Assembly: GCF_000527175.1 (NCBI RefSeq)
Contig: NZ_AZUR01000001.1
Coordinates: 1,275,011-1,339,010, forward strand
Source: Pseudogulbenkiania sp. MAI-1
GTDB taxonomy: Bacteria > Pseudomonadota > Gammaproteobacteria > Burkholderiales > Chromobacteriaceae
Reading direction: 5' to 3'
Length of the DNA stretch: 64,000 bases
Shown here: positions 51,004-59,940 of the stretch, piece after piece
How positions within the stretch are numbered: the stretch's first letter is position 1
How the letters are laid out: the number at the start of each line of letters is the position of its first letter
Program-made: the position numbers and the translations under genes
Notes under the pieces: model-generated
Told to the model about the DNA's origin: nothing
Databases searched by the model: none
What the model saw: the letters and a program-made list of their open reading frames with translations, nothing else

Positions 51004-52614
51004 ATGAAAATTACCCACCGGCTTTTGTTGCTGATCGCCACTGCCATCGCCGGCAGCGTGTTCATCGGGGTCATGGCGCTCGGGCAGCTGCTCAGTGTCA
51101 ACGAGGAACTGGCCTATACCAATGCCAACACGTTGCCCAGTCTTCAGGAACTCAACAAGAGTTCGGTGCGGTTTCTCAATTACCGCATCCTCTTGCTGGA
51201 ACACATTGCCGCTACCGAGCCCGCTGCCAAGTCAAAACGGGAGTACGACATGGCTCAGCGGCGCAAGGACATGGAACAGTCGCTATCCCTCTATGAAACG
51301 ATGATTGCCGATGAGGGGGAGCGCAAGGTATTCAACGCGGCCAAGCAGCAACTCGGGGAGTTTTTCTCTATCGCCGGCCAGGTCATCACGTTGTCCCGCC
51401 AAGACCGCATCGCCGAGGCCGGCCCTCAGCTGGGTGCGCTCAAAAAGGCGGGGCTGGCTGCCCGACTAGCCCTGGAAGCCAGCGTGAACTACAAGATCAA
51501 GGCGGCTGAACAGGGCAAGCTGCGGGCCGAAGGCACGGTTCGGCAGGCCAAACTTCTCGTCGGCGGCGCGGTGCTGGCGACCCTGCTCTTGACCAGCGTG
51601 CTGGGCTGGCTGATCTACCGCCAGATCAGCGGCGGGCTTGCCCGCGCCCAGCGCACCATTGGCGCCATCGAAGCGTCGCTCGACTTCACTCATCGTGCCG
51701 AGGTCAAGGGCCGCGACGAGGTCAGCCAGACGCTGACCGCCTTCAACCGCCTGATCGCCCGCCTGCAGGATAGCCTCAGAGAGCTGCAGCAAGGTGTGCA
51801 GGAAGTGGGCCAGTCCTCGGCCGAGTTGCTTGGTGCCTCGCAGCAGGTGGCCCGGAGTTCCGGCGTGCAGAGCGAATCGTCCTCGCACATGGCCGCCTCG
51901 GTCGAGCAGATGACGGTCAGCATCAACCATGTCGCCGAGCGTGCCGGCGAGGCCCGTCAGCTCTCCAGCGAGGCTGGTGACCGTGCCGAGAGCGGGCGCC
52001 AGGTGATCGGCCAGACCGTCAGCGATATTCATTCCATCGCCGCCGCGGTCGACACCGCCGCCGAGGACATCCGCCAGCTCGACGCCAAGAGCAAGGAAAT
52101 CGTCTCGGTGATCAATGTCATCCGCGACGTCGCCGACCAGACCAACCTGCTGGCGCTGAACGCCGCCATCGAGGCGGCGCGCGCCGGTGAAACCGGACGC
52201 GGCTTCGCGGTAGTGGCGGACGAGGTGCGCAAGCTGGCCGAGCGCACCGCCGCCTCGACCCAGGAGATCGGCACCATCATCGGCACCATCCAGAGCGTGT
52301 CGGGCAGCGCGGTCGAGCGCATGCAGCACGCCGTGGCACGGGTCGAGCAGGGCGTGGCCGGTGCCAACTCGGCGCAGCAGTCGATGAGCAGCATCTCCGA
52401 CTCGTCGGGCCACAGCGTGCGGCTGGTATCCGAAATCACCGAGGCGATCCGCGAGCAAGGCGAGGCGACTACCACCATCGCCCAGCAGGTGGAACAGGTG
52501 GCGCGGATGGCCGAGGAGAACAGCGGCGCGGCGACCCAGGCGGCGGCGCTGGCCGAGCGGCTGGAAGAGGTCTCCGGCCGCATGCACCAGGTGGTCAGCG
52601 CCTACCGGTTGTGA
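51004..52614 (+). CDS. Methyl-accepting chemotaxis protein, four-helix-bundle sensor
   Basis: 536 residues. TM1 (LLLLIATAIAGSVFIGVMAL) at about 7-26. An all-helical periplasmic 4HB_MCP domain (about 28-190) contains NANTLPSLQELNKSSVRFL. TM2 (LLVGGAVLATLLLTSVLGWLI) lies near 185-206, then HAMP and the signalling hairpin with QTNLLALNAAIEAARAGE. Classical Tar/Tsr-like layout; no C-terminal CheR-binding pentapeptide. Start ATG 51004, since the TTG at 50998 is two codons earlier and less likely. Confidence 0.92.
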   Translation: MKITHRLLLLIATAIAGSVFIGVMALGQLLSVNEELAYTNANTLPSLQELNKSSVRFLNYRILLLEHIAATEPAAKSKREYDMAQRRKDMEQSLSLYETMIADEGERKVFNAAKQQLGEFFSIAGQVITLSRQDRIAEAGPQLGALKKAGLAARLALEASVNYKIKAAEQGKLRAEGTVRQAKLLVGGAVLATLLLTSVLGWLIYRQISGGLARAQRTIGAIEASLDFTHRAEVKGRDEVSQTLTAFNRLIARLQDSLRELQQGVQEVGQSSAELLGASQQVARSSGVQSESSSHMAASVEQMTVSINHVAERAGEARQLSSEAGDRAESGRQVIGQTVSDIHSIAAAVDTAAEDIRQLDAKSKEIVSVINVIRDVADQTNLLALNAAIEAARAGETGRGFAVVADEVRKLAERTAASTQEIGTIIGTIQSVSGSAVERMQHAVARVEQGVAGANSAQQSMSSISDSSGHSVRLVSEITEAIREQGEATTTIAQQVEQVARMAEENSGAATQAAALAERLEEVSGRMHQVVSAYRL

Positions 52615-52664
52615 GAGCGGGCAGCGGGCAAGTCGGGGGAGGGATCACTGATTCCGCCGCCCTC

Positions 52665-53831
52665 TCAGCCCGTCTGGCAGAAGCGATCGTAGTCGATGTA
52701 GCCGGGGAAGGGGTGGCCGGAGGCGCAGTAGGGGCAGTCCGGGTCGGGCTGCAGTTCCAGTTCGGTGAATTGCGCCTGCAGGGCGTCGTAGCACAGCAGG
52801 CGGCCGACCAGCGGGTCGCCGATGCCGAGCAGCAGCTTGAGTGTTTCGGCCGCTTCGATCAGGCCGATCACCCCCGGTAGCACACCGAGCACGCCGGCCT
52901 CCACGCACGAGGGGGCGAACTGGGCCGGCGGCGGTTCCGGGTAGAGGCAGCGGTAGCACGGCCCGCGCCGTTTGCCGTAGCCGGGCCAGAACACGCTGGC
53001 CTGGCCCTCGAAGCGGTACACCGAACCGTGCACGTTGGGGATGCCGAGCTTCACGCAGGCGTCGTTCACCAGGTAGTGGGTCGTGAAGTTGTCCGAGCCG
53101 TCGACCACCACGTCGTAGCCGGCGAAGATGTCCTCGACGTTGTTGCTGGTGAGCCGGGTTTCGTAGGTCTCGACCTTGACGGTCGGGTTCAGCGCCTCGA
53201 TGGCCTGGCGGGCCGAGAGCACCTTGGGCATGCCGATCTTCGTCTCGGTGTGCAGGATCTGGCGTTGCAGATTGCTGAGCTCGACCACGTCGTGATCGAC
53301 GAAACCGAGCGTGCCCACGCCGGCCGCGCCGAGGTAGAAGGCGGCCGGGCAGCCCAGCCCGCCGGCGCCGATCAGCAGTACCTTGGAGGCGAGCAGCCGG
53401 GCCTGGCCGGCTTCGCCGACCTCGGGAAGGGTCAAATGGCGTGCGTAGCGCTCGCGCGCTTGGTGGTCGAGCGCCGAGGGGAGCTCGAACGGCAGCCCCT
53501 CGGCCTTCCAGCGCGAAAAGCCGCCGGCCATCGAGTAGAGCCGGCGGTATCCCAGCCGGGCCAGGCTGTCGGCGGCGAACAGCGAGCGTATGCCGCCGTC
53601 GCACATCAGCACCACCGGCTGGTCGAAGTCCGGAATGGCTTCCTCGACGCGTAGTTCCAGATAGCCGCGTCCGAGCCGGTGCGCGCCAGGCGGGCTGCCC
53701 TGCGCGATTTCGTCGGCCTCGCGCACGTCGACCAGCGCGGCGCCCTGCGTTTGCAGCCGCAGGGCCTCACCCGGGGTGACCTCGGCGATGCGCGTTTTCA
53801 GTTCTGCAAGCTGCTTGTCCTTGGCCTTCAT
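52665..53831 (-). CDS. moeB: Molybdopterin-synthase adenylyltransferase with N-terminal rhodanese domain
   Basis: 388-residue fusion. The N-terminal rhodanese domain (about 15-115; VDVREADEIAQGSPPGA, with candidate active-site Cys in LMCDGGIRS) precedes an E1-like ThiF/MoeB domain (about 125-388; LLIGAGGLGCPAAFYLGAAG, NLQRQILHTETKIGMPK, VVDGSDNFTTHYLVND). Zn-binding Cys pairs are CYRC and CPYC. It activates the C-terminus of MoaD- or ThiS-like carriers and may also pass on sulfur itself, like eukaryotic MOCS3. RBS AGGAG before ATG 53831. The standard MoeB lacks the rhodanese part or carries it at the other end. Confidence 0.9.
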   Translation of the reverse strand: MKAKDKQLAELKTRIAEVTPGEALRLQTQGAALVDVREADEIAQGSPPGAHRLGRGYLELRVEEAIPDFDQPVVLMCDGGIRSLFAADSLARLGYRRLYSMAGGFSRWKAEGLPFELPSALDHQARERYARHLTLPEVGEAGQARLLASKVLLIGAGGLGCPAAFYLGAAGVGTLGFVDHDVVELSNLQRQILHTETKIGMPKVLSARQAIEALNPTVKVETYETRLTSNNVEDIFAGYDVVVDGSDNFTTHYLVNDACVKLGIPNVHGSVYRFEGQASVFWPGYGKRRGPCYRCLYPEPPPAQFAPSCVEAGVLGVLPGVIGLIEAAETLKLLLGIGDPLVGRLLCYDALQAQFTELELQPDPDCPYCASGHPFPGYIDYDRFCQTG

Positions 53832-53867
53832 GGGTGTCTCCTGCCGCGTCGGGAGCGGTTGCTGCTA

Positions 53868-53981
53868 AGAGCTGCTAACAAAACCCTCTTGGCGTTGTTG
53901 CTTGGCCTTGCCGTACTACTTGTACTGTCTGCGGCCGCGCGCCTAGCCAAGACCGTTGCACTGGGTTTTGTTAGCGGCTCT
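53868..53981. mobile_element. MITE-like element, 114 bp
   Basis: 19-bp inverted ends, AGAGCTGCTAACAAAACCC (53868-53886) and its complement with one mismatch (53963-53981). No coding capacity. It sits 36 bp upstream of moeB and about 110 bp upstream of the alpha/beta hydrolase, in their shared promoter region. An additional AGAGC-like half (GCTGCTAAGA) precedes the left end. Confidence 0.65.
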
Positions 53982-54090
53982 AAATCCCAGTATAGGAAGT
54001 GACGGCACTCCCCGATCATCGTCTCCGGTCGCCTCCGCCATGGACTAAAGTGAAGGGGCGATAGGCCGGCGTGCCGGCGAGGAGGTCGAG

Positions 54091-54756
54091 ATGCAAAGCG
54101 GCAAACGTGAAGTCATCATTCCGGTACAGGAGGGAATTGCGCTCGAAGGTCATCTCGAGATTCCCCCCTCAGCGGTCGGCGTCGTGCTGTTTGCCCACGG
54201 CAGCGGCAGCGGACGCTTCAGCCCGCGCAACAATTACGTCGCCGAGGTGCTGCAGGAGGCCGGCATTGCCACCTTGCTGTTCGATCTCTTGACGCGTGAG
54301 GAGGACCAGGTCTACCAGACGCGCTTCGATATCGGGCTGCTCACCGAACGGCTGGAGGCGGCCACGGTCTGGCTGCAGCAGCAGACCGAGTTCGCTTCGC
54401 TACCGCTCGGCTATTTCGGCGCCAGCACCGGCGCGGCGGCGGCTTTGCGTGCGGCGGCACACCAGGGGGCGAACATTGCCGCCGTGGTGTCACGCGGCGG
54501 CCGCCCCGATCTGGCCGGCGCGACGGCGCTGGCCCAGGTGGTCAGCCCGACCCTGCTGCTGGTGGGTGAACTGGACACCGAGGTCATCCGCCTCAACCAC
54601 GAGGCGCAGGCGCACATGCACTGTCCGACCTCGCTCGTCATCGTGCCCGGCGCTACCCATCTGTTCGAGGAGCCGGGCACGCTCACCGAGGTGGCGAATC
54701 AGGCCGCGCAGTGGCTGCGCACCCACCTGTCCCCCCATGGTACGCCGGCTTCCTGA
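54091..54756 (+). CDS. Small alpha/beta hydrolase (dienelactone-hydrolase-like)
   Basis: 221 residues with no signal peptide. Oxyanion region VLFAHGSGSGRFSPRNNYVA, nucleophile Ser in GYFGASTGAAAALRAA near residue 111, acid Asp in LLLVGELDTEVI, and His in VPGATHLFEEPGTL. Members of this group are often encoded beside phosphoribosyltransferases; here pncA and pncB follow. The substrate is unknown; an esterase role is most likely. Confidence 0.85.
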   Translation: MQSGKREVIIPVQEGIALEGHLEIPPSAVGVVLFAHGSGSGRFSPRNNYVAEVLQEAGIATLLFDLLTREEDQVYQTRFDIGLLTERLEAATVWLQQQTEFASLPLGYFGASTGAAAALRAAAHQGANIAAVVSRGGRPDLAGATALAQVVSPTLLLVGELDTEVIRLNHEAQAHMHCPTSLVIVPGATHLFEEPGTLTEVANQAAQWLRTHLSPHGTPAS

Positions 54757-54899
54757 AACCGCACCGGCATTCCCCTTCCCACTTCCTTCATGGCCACGCC
54801 GGTCCGCAGTGAATGGCCGGCGCGGGTCTTGTTGTTCCTGCCGCAACCAGACAGCGGGTCTACAATAAATTGAGGAATTGTTGCTTAGGGATGATTGCC

Positions 54900-55493
54900 A
54901 TGTCCCCGCCTGTCATAACGCTGTCGCGCGGCGATGCCCTTATCGTGGTCGACGTGCAAAACGACTTCCTGCCCGGGGGACGGTTGGCGGTGGGCTGCGG
55001 CGACGAGGTGGTGCCGGTGCTTAACCGTTATATCGATGTGTTTGTGGCTCAGCGTTTGCCGGTATATGCCACCCGGGATTGGCATCCCCCCGACCATTGT
55101 TCGTTCATCCCGCAGGGGGGGCCGTGGCCGGCGCATTGCATCGCCGGCAGCGAGGGGGCTCAGTTCGCGCCAAGACTGCACCTGCCGCGCTCGACCGTCA
55201 TCGTGTCGAAGGCGATGCATGCCAAGCGGGACGCCTATTCCGGCTTCGACGGCACGCGGCTGGAGCATGCGCTGCAGCGCAACGGGGTGGAGCGCCTGTT
55301 CGTCGGCGGGCTCGCCACCGACTACTGCGTGCTCAACACCGTGCGCGACGGCCTGAAGCTGGGGTTCACGGTGTGTCTGCTGGTCGACGCGATCCGCGCC
55401 GTCAACGTCGATCCGGACGACGGCGTGCGGGCCGAAGGCGAGATGTGCCGGCTCGGTGCCCATCCGGTGGTGTTCCAGGATATCGCGGCATGA
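54900..55493 (+). CDS. pncA: Nicotinamidase / pyrazinamidase
   Basis: Cytoplasmic 197-residue amidase converting nicotinamide to nicotinate. Catalytic triad visible: Asp in IVVDVQNDFLPGG, Lys in VSKAMHAKRDAYSGF, Cys in GLATDYCVLNTVRD; metal ligands in TRDWHPPDHCSF. The start is ATG 54900 (MSPPVI), with AGGGAT 9 nt upstream; the ATG at 54891 sits too close to the ribosome site. It overlaps pncB by 4 bp (ATGA), a tightly coupled NAD-salvage pair. Confidence 0.95.
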   Translation: MSPPVITLSRGDALIVVDVQNDFLPGGRLAVGCGDEVVPVLNRYIDVFVAQRLPVYATRDWHPPDHCSFIPQGGPWPAHCIAGSEGAQFAPRLHLPRSTVIVSKAMHAKRDAYSGFDGTRLEHALQRNGVERLFVGGLATDYCVLNTVRDGLKLGFTVCLLVDAIRAVNVDPDDGVRAEGEMCRLGAHPVVFQDIAA

Positions 55494-56809
55494 ACGGGTC
55501 GTCCGGCAGTGCGCTGCTGACCGATCTGTATCAGCTGACCATGCTGCAGGCCTATTTCGACGAGGGCATGACGGACACGGCGGTATTCGAGTGTTTCGTG
55601 CGCGCCCTGCCGCCGGGGCGCGATTTCCTGATCGCGGCGGGTCTGGAGCAGGTGCTGGAATACGTCGAGGGGTTGCACTTTGCCCCCGACGAGCTCGACT
55701 GGCTGGCGGCGCAGCGGCGCTTTTCGCCAGCGTTTCTCGATTTCCTGAAGGACTTCCGCTTCGACGGCGACATCCATGCCATGCTGGAAGGCACGCTGTT
55801 CTATCCCAACGAGCCGTTCCTGCGCGTGACGGCGCCCATCGCCCAGGCCCAGCTGATCGAGAGCCGGCTGATCAACCTGCTGCATTTCCAGACCTCGGTG
55901 GCGTCCAAGGCGGTACGCTGCGTGCAGGCGGCACCCGGCAAACTGCTGGTGGATTTCGGCCTGCGCCGGGCGCACGGCGCCGAGGCCGGGCTCTTGGCCG
56001 CCCGCGCCTGCTACCTGGCCGGCTACGACGGCACGGCGACGGTGCTGGCCGGCCTGCGTTTCGGCATCCCGGTGTTCGGCACCATGGCGCATTCCTACGT
56101 CGAGGCGCACGCCAACGAGGTGGACGCCTTCCGGCAGTTTGCCCTGTCCCAGCCGGGCAACGTGGTGCTGCTGATCGATACCTACGATACCGAAGCCGCC
56201 GCGCGCAAGGTGGCGGCACTGGCGCCGCAGTTGGCACGGCAGGGCATCCGCATCAAGTCGGTGCGGCTCGACAGCGGCGACCTCGCGGCGCACGCGCGGG
56301 CGGTGCGGGCGATTCTCGACGCGGCCGGGCAGCAGGGTATCGGCATCTTCTGCAGCGGCAACCTCGACGAGGACGAACTGCAGAAACTGCTGGCGGCCGA
56401 TGCGCCGATCGACGGTTTCGGCGTCGGCACCCGCGTCGATACTTCCTGCGACAGCCCTTATCTCGACTGCGTCTACAAGCTGCAGGAGTATGCCGGCACG
56501 CCGCGGCGCAAGCGCTCCACCGGCAAGGCGACCTGGCCCGGCCGCAAGCAGGTATACCGCTGCTACACGGCGGACGGGCATTTCGATCACGACGTCGTCG
56601 CCTTGCAAGACGAGCCGTCGGCCGGCACGCCCTTGCTGCAGTGCTGCATGCGGCAGGGGCGGCGAGTGGGGGCCGCCGTCACGCTGGCAGACAGCCGCCG
56701 CCTCGTCGCCGAGCAGTTGCCACGGCTGCCGGTGAGCCTGCCGTATCGCGTCGAGATCACGCCCTCGTTGCAAGACCTGGCCGAGCAACTGGACCGGCAG
56801 GAGCATTAG
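55490..56809 (+). CDS. pncB: Nicotinate phosphoribosyltransferase
   Basis: Makes nicotinate mononucleotide from nicotinate and PRPP, using ATP. 439 residues: LLTDLYQLTMLQAYFDEG, FLIAAGLEQVLEYVEG, LINLLHFQTSVASKAVR, DFGLRRAHGAEAGLLAAR, GTMAHSYVEA, VRLDSGDLAAHA and GFGVGTRVDTS. The product feeds NadD and then NadE (encoded at 2.6 kb). The gene is translationally coupled to pncA, and its stop overlaps the end of the convergent CapA-like gene by 4 bp. Confidence 0.95.
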   Translation: MNGSSGSALLTDLYQLTMLQAYFDEGMTDTAVFECFVRALPPGRDFLIAAGLEQVLEYVEGLHFAPDELDWLAAQRRFSPAFLDFLKDFRFDGDIHAMLEGTLFYPNEPFLRVTAPIAQAQLIESRLINLLHFQTSVASKAVRCVQAAPGKLLVDFGLRRAHGAEAGLLAARACYLAGYDGTATVLAGLRFGIPVFGTMAHSYVEAHANEVDAFRQFALSQPGNVVLLIDTYDTEAAARKVAALAPQLARQGIRIKSVRLDSGDLAAHARAVRAILDAAGQQGIGIFCSGNLDEDELQKLLAADAPIDGFGVGTRVDTSCDSPYLDCVYKLQEYAGTPRRKRSTGKATWPGRKQVYRCYTADGHFDHDVVALQDEPSAGTPLLQCCMRQGRRVGAAVTLADSRRLVAEQLPRLPVSLPYRVEITPSLQDLAEQLDRQEH

Positions 56810-57789
56810 GGCGTGTCATCGGCCTCCCAGCACAGCCGTCCGTCGAGGTTGCTGAACTCGGTGCCGAACTCGGTCGACAGGGTCTGCATGCGCTGACAAA
56901 TCGCCGAGCGGTCGGGTTCTTGCGCACGCCGCACCTCCGCCAGCCCGAGGGTGGCCGGGATCAGGTCGAGACGCCGCAGCCGCCCGGCGTCGAACGTCAC
57001 CAGGAACAGGAAGCTCCAGTCGTTGCGCAGCCACGAATCGACGGCGTAGTCGTCGATGAAGTCGCCGGTGTCGTACAGGATGGGCTTGCCGTGGTGAATC
57101 TCGACGCCCTGGCACAGGTGGGCGCTGTGGCCGAAATACAGATCCACGCCGAGGTCGATCGCGGCGCGGGCGAAGTCACGGAAGTGCGGCGGCGGGCGCT
57201 CGACCATGTTCGGCCCCCAGTGGTTGGACAGCACGACGAGTTCGGCGCCGGCGGCGCGTGCCGCCTGCACCTGCGTCTCGATGGCGGACAGGCTGGCGGG
57301 GGAAACCGGCAGGTAGCGGGTGCCCGGCCGCTCGGCCGTGGCGGCGAACTCGGGTTCGTTGTCGGTGATGGCGATCAGCGCCACCTGGCAGCCGCCGGCG
57401 TCGATCAGGGCCGGCCGGCAGGCTTCGTCCAGATCATGCCCGGCGCCGGCGTGGGCGATGCCGGCATGGTCGAGGTGCTGCAGGGTGTCGAGCAGACCGG
57501 TCTCGTTGTAGTCGAGCACGTGGTTGTTGGCGAGCGACACTGCGTCGATACGTGCCGCGCGCAGCACCTCGACCACGCCCGGATCGGCGCGGAAATGGAA
57601 CACCTTCTCGGTGCGCGTCCACGGTTTGAGGTGTCGGGTGATGGCGCATTCCAGGTTGACGAGGCGGGCGTCGGCGCGGGCCATCAGGGGTAGCAGATTG
57701 CCCCAGGGCCGGGCCGGCGGCATGGTCTTCACCACGTCGTTGGCCAGCCGTCCCAGCATCACGTCGCCCGCCAGCGCCAGGGTGGTCAT
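56806..57789 (-). CDS. CapA-family protein (metallophosphatase fold)
   Basis: 327 residues related to CapA/PgsA of poly-gamma-glutamate capsule synthesis. Metal-ligand motifs of the calcineurin-like fold: LALAGDVMLGR, ARLVNLECAITR, SLANNHVLDYNETG, VVLSNHWGPNMVE, GHSAHLCQGVEIHHGKPI followed by LYDTGDFIDDY. There is no N-terminal membrane anchor or signal, and no capB or capC genes, so a capsule role is doubtful and a cytoplasmic hydrolase is more likely. Confidence 0.85.
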   Translation of the reverse strand: MTTLALAGDVMLGRLANDVVKTMPPARPWGNLLPLMARADARLVNLECAITRHLKPWTRTEKVFHFRADPGVVEVLRAARIDAVSLANNHVLDYNETGLLDTLQHLDHAGIAHAGAGHDLDEACRPALIDAGGCQVALIAITDNEPEFAATAERPGTRYLPVSPASLSAIETQVQAARAAGAELVVLSNHWGPNMVERPPPHFRDFARAAIDLGVDLYFGHSAHLCQGVEIHHGKPILYDTGDFIDDYAVDSWLRNDWSFLFLVTFDAGRLRRLDLIPATLGLAEVRRAQEPDRSAICQRMQTLSTEFGTEFSNLDGRLCWEADDTP

Positions 57790-57999
57790 CGTGCTCTCCT
57801 TTCCGCTCCCCTCTCTTTCAGGCTAGCCCGGTGTGGCCGCTTCGGGCAGGAAATCCTGGCTGGAATATGGCATTCGATGACAAGGTATTTCCTGAAAAAT
57901 CAATGGCATGCCGCTTTCGTCAGGCCCCCTTCGTATAATGAATCAATCACGACAGACGCTCCGGCAGGTGACCGGGGGCAAGCAAGCGGAGGCGTTGCC

Positions 58000-58446
58000 A
58001 TGGCCGGAGAGGAGGTAGTGCCAGCGGCCGAGCGGGTGCCGCGTTTCGGCTATTTCGACCATGACGCGGACCTCGGCATCGAGGCGCGCGGACCAACGCC
58101 GGAGGCGGCGATGGAGGCGGCAGCCGAGGCCATGTTCGGCGTGATGACCGAGCTGGCGTCACTGCGGCCGGAGCAGGTTGTCACGTTCGAGTTCGACGAG
58201 GCCGACCCGGAGCTGGCGCTGGTGACCTGGCTCAACCGGCTGCTGGCCGAGGCACAGAGCCGGCGGCTGGCGTTGTGCCGCTTCCGGCTACACCACGACG
58301 GCAGCCACTGGCGCGGCGAGGCGTGGGGGCAGCCGTGGACGGACGGGATGGAGCGCGGTGTCGAGGTGAAAGGCGCCACGCTGACGCAGCTCTCGTTGAC
58401 GCCGCAGGATGGCGGGTGGCAGGCGCGCTGCGTGGTGGACGTGTGA
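58000..58446 (+). CDS. Archease
   Basis: 148-residue helper of the RNA ligase RtcB; it speeds up RtcB guanylylation and allows several turnovers. Motifs: FGYFDHDADLGIEARG near residue 16 (metal Asp), AMEAAAEAMFGVMTEL, LVTWLNRLLAEAQ and the closing GVEVKGATLTQLSLTP, with the Asp of the final CVVDV. ATG 58000 lies behind GCGGAGG. rtcB follows 53 bp later on the same strand, the classical archease-RtcB pair. Confidence 0.93.
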   Translation: MAGEEVVPAAERVPRFGYFDHDADLGIEARGPTPEAAMEAAAEAMFGVMTELASLRPEQVVTFEFDEADPELALVTWLNRLLAEAQSRRLALCRFRLHHDGSHWRGEAWGQPWTDGMERGVEVKGATLTQLSLTPQDGGWQARCVVDV

Positions 58447-58499
58447 ACCTGTCCATGTGCCTGAACAGGTTTTAGCGATTGTGGCCAGGAGGTGTAACG

Positions 58500-59936
58500 A
58501 TGGACATCGCACGCTTGCAGCAAGCAGGGCCATACGAATGGACCTTGTCGCCGGCTGCCGGTGAGGCATGCGGCGAGGTGCGGCTGTTCGCCGACGCCGA
58601 GCTGCTACGCGGCATGGACGACAAGGTGCTGGAGCAGATCCGCAACGTGGCGCGGCTGCCCGGCCTGGTGGGCGCGGCGACGACCATGCCCGATGCGCAT
58701 TGGGGCTACGGCTTTCCGATCGGCGGCGTGGCCGCGTTCGACGCCGACGCCGGCGGCGTGGTGTCGGCGGGCGGCGTGGGCTTCGACATCTCCTGCGGCA
58801 TCCGCTGCCTGCGCACCGACCTGACGTGGGACGAACTCATCGCGCAGCGCCATCATCTGGCCGATAGCCTGTTCCGCGAGATTCCGGCCGGGGTCGGCGA
58901 GGAGGGGCGGCTGCGGCTGTCCGTCAAGGAGCTCGACCGCGTGATGCGCCAGGGCGCGCTGTGGGCGGTGGAGCAGGGCTTCGGCCCGGCCGACGATCTG
59001 CCCTTCATCGAGGAGCGGGGCAATGTGAGTGGCGCCGAACCGGCCTGGGTGTCGGATCTCGCCAAGAAGCGCCAGCAGGGCGAGATGGGCACGTTGGGTT
59101 CGGGCAATCACTACCTGGAAGTGCAGGTGGTCGATCGCATCCTCGATGCCGAGGCGGCAGCGGCTTTCGGCCTGAAGGTCGGACAGGTGCTGGTGTCGAT
59201 CCATTGCGGCTCGCGCGGGCTCGGTCACCAGATCGGCACCGATTACCTGCTGCTGTTGGCCAAATCGGCGGCCAGCCTCGGCCTGACGTTGCCGGACCGC
59301 GAGTTGGCCTGCGCGCCGATCCGTTCCGACGTCGGACAGCACTATCTCGGCGCCATGAACAGCGCCATCAACTGCGCGCTGGCCAACCGCCAGATTCTCG
59401 CCGCACTGACGCGGCGCGTGTTCGCGCGCTACTGGCCAGGCAGCCGCATCGAGACGCTGTTCGACGTGTCACACAACACCTGCAAGGTGGAACGGCACCG
59501 CGTCGACGGCGGCGGCGAGCGCACGCTGTACGTGCACCGCAAGGGCGCGACGCGGGCCTTCGGTCCCGGTCACGCCGGGCTGCCCGATGCCTACCGGGCG
59601 GTCGGCCAGCCGGTGATCATCGGCGGCAGCATGGGCACCGGGTCCTACATCCTGGCCGGCAATCCGCCGGAGCAGAACCGTGCCTTCGCCTCGGCCAGCC
59701 ACGGCGCCGGGCGCGCCATGAGCCGCCACCAGGCGCTCAAGTACTGGCATGGCCGGCAATTGGTGGACGAGCTGGCGGCGCAGGGTATCCTGATCCGCAC
59801 CGGCTCGCTACGCGGCGCGGCGGAGGAGGCGCCGGGGGCCTACAAGGACGTCGACCGCGTGGCGGAGGTGACCGAGGCCGCCGGGCTGGCGCGGCGCGTG
59901 GCGTTTCTCAGGCCCAAGATCTGCATCAAGGGCTGA
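58500..59936 (+). CDS. rtcB: RNA-splicing ligase RtcB
   Basis: GTP- and Mn2+-dependent ligase joining 2',3'-cyclic phosphate or 3'-phosphate ends to 5'-OH ends in RNA repair. 478 residues. Metal and catalytic motifs: MPDAHWGYGFPIGGVAAF, GGVGFDISCGIRCLRTDL, GTLGSGNHYLEVQ, SIHCGSRGLGHQIG, FDVSHNTCKVE, GGSMGTGSYILAG and the guanylylated-His segment SASHGAGRAMSR. AGGAGG lies upstream of ATG 58500. No rtcA cyclase or rtcR regulator is present beside it. Confidence 0.95.
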   Translation: MDIARLQQAGPYEWTLSPAAGEACGEVRLFADAELLRGMDDKVLEQIRNVARLPGLVGAATTMPDAHWGYGFPIGGVAAFDADAGGVVSAGGVGFDISCGIRCLRTDLTWDELIAQRHHLADSLFREIPAGVGEEGRLRLSVKELDRVMRQGALWAVEQGFGPADDLPFIEERGNVSGAEPAWVSDLAKKRQQGEMGTLGSGNHYLEVQVVDRILDAEAAAAFGLKVGQVLVSIHCGSRGLGHQIGTDYLLLLAKSAASLGLTLPDRELACAPIRSDVGQHYLGAMNSAINCALANRQILAALTRRVFARYWPGSRIETLFDVSHNTCKVERHRVDGGGERTLYVHRKGATRAFGPGHAGLPDAYRAVGQPVIIGGSMGTGSYILAGNPPEQNRAFASASHGAGRAMSRHQALKYWHGRQLVDELAAQGILIRTGSLRGAAEEAPGAYKDVDRVAEVTEAAGLARRVAFLRPKICIKG

Positions 59937-59940
59937 GGTC

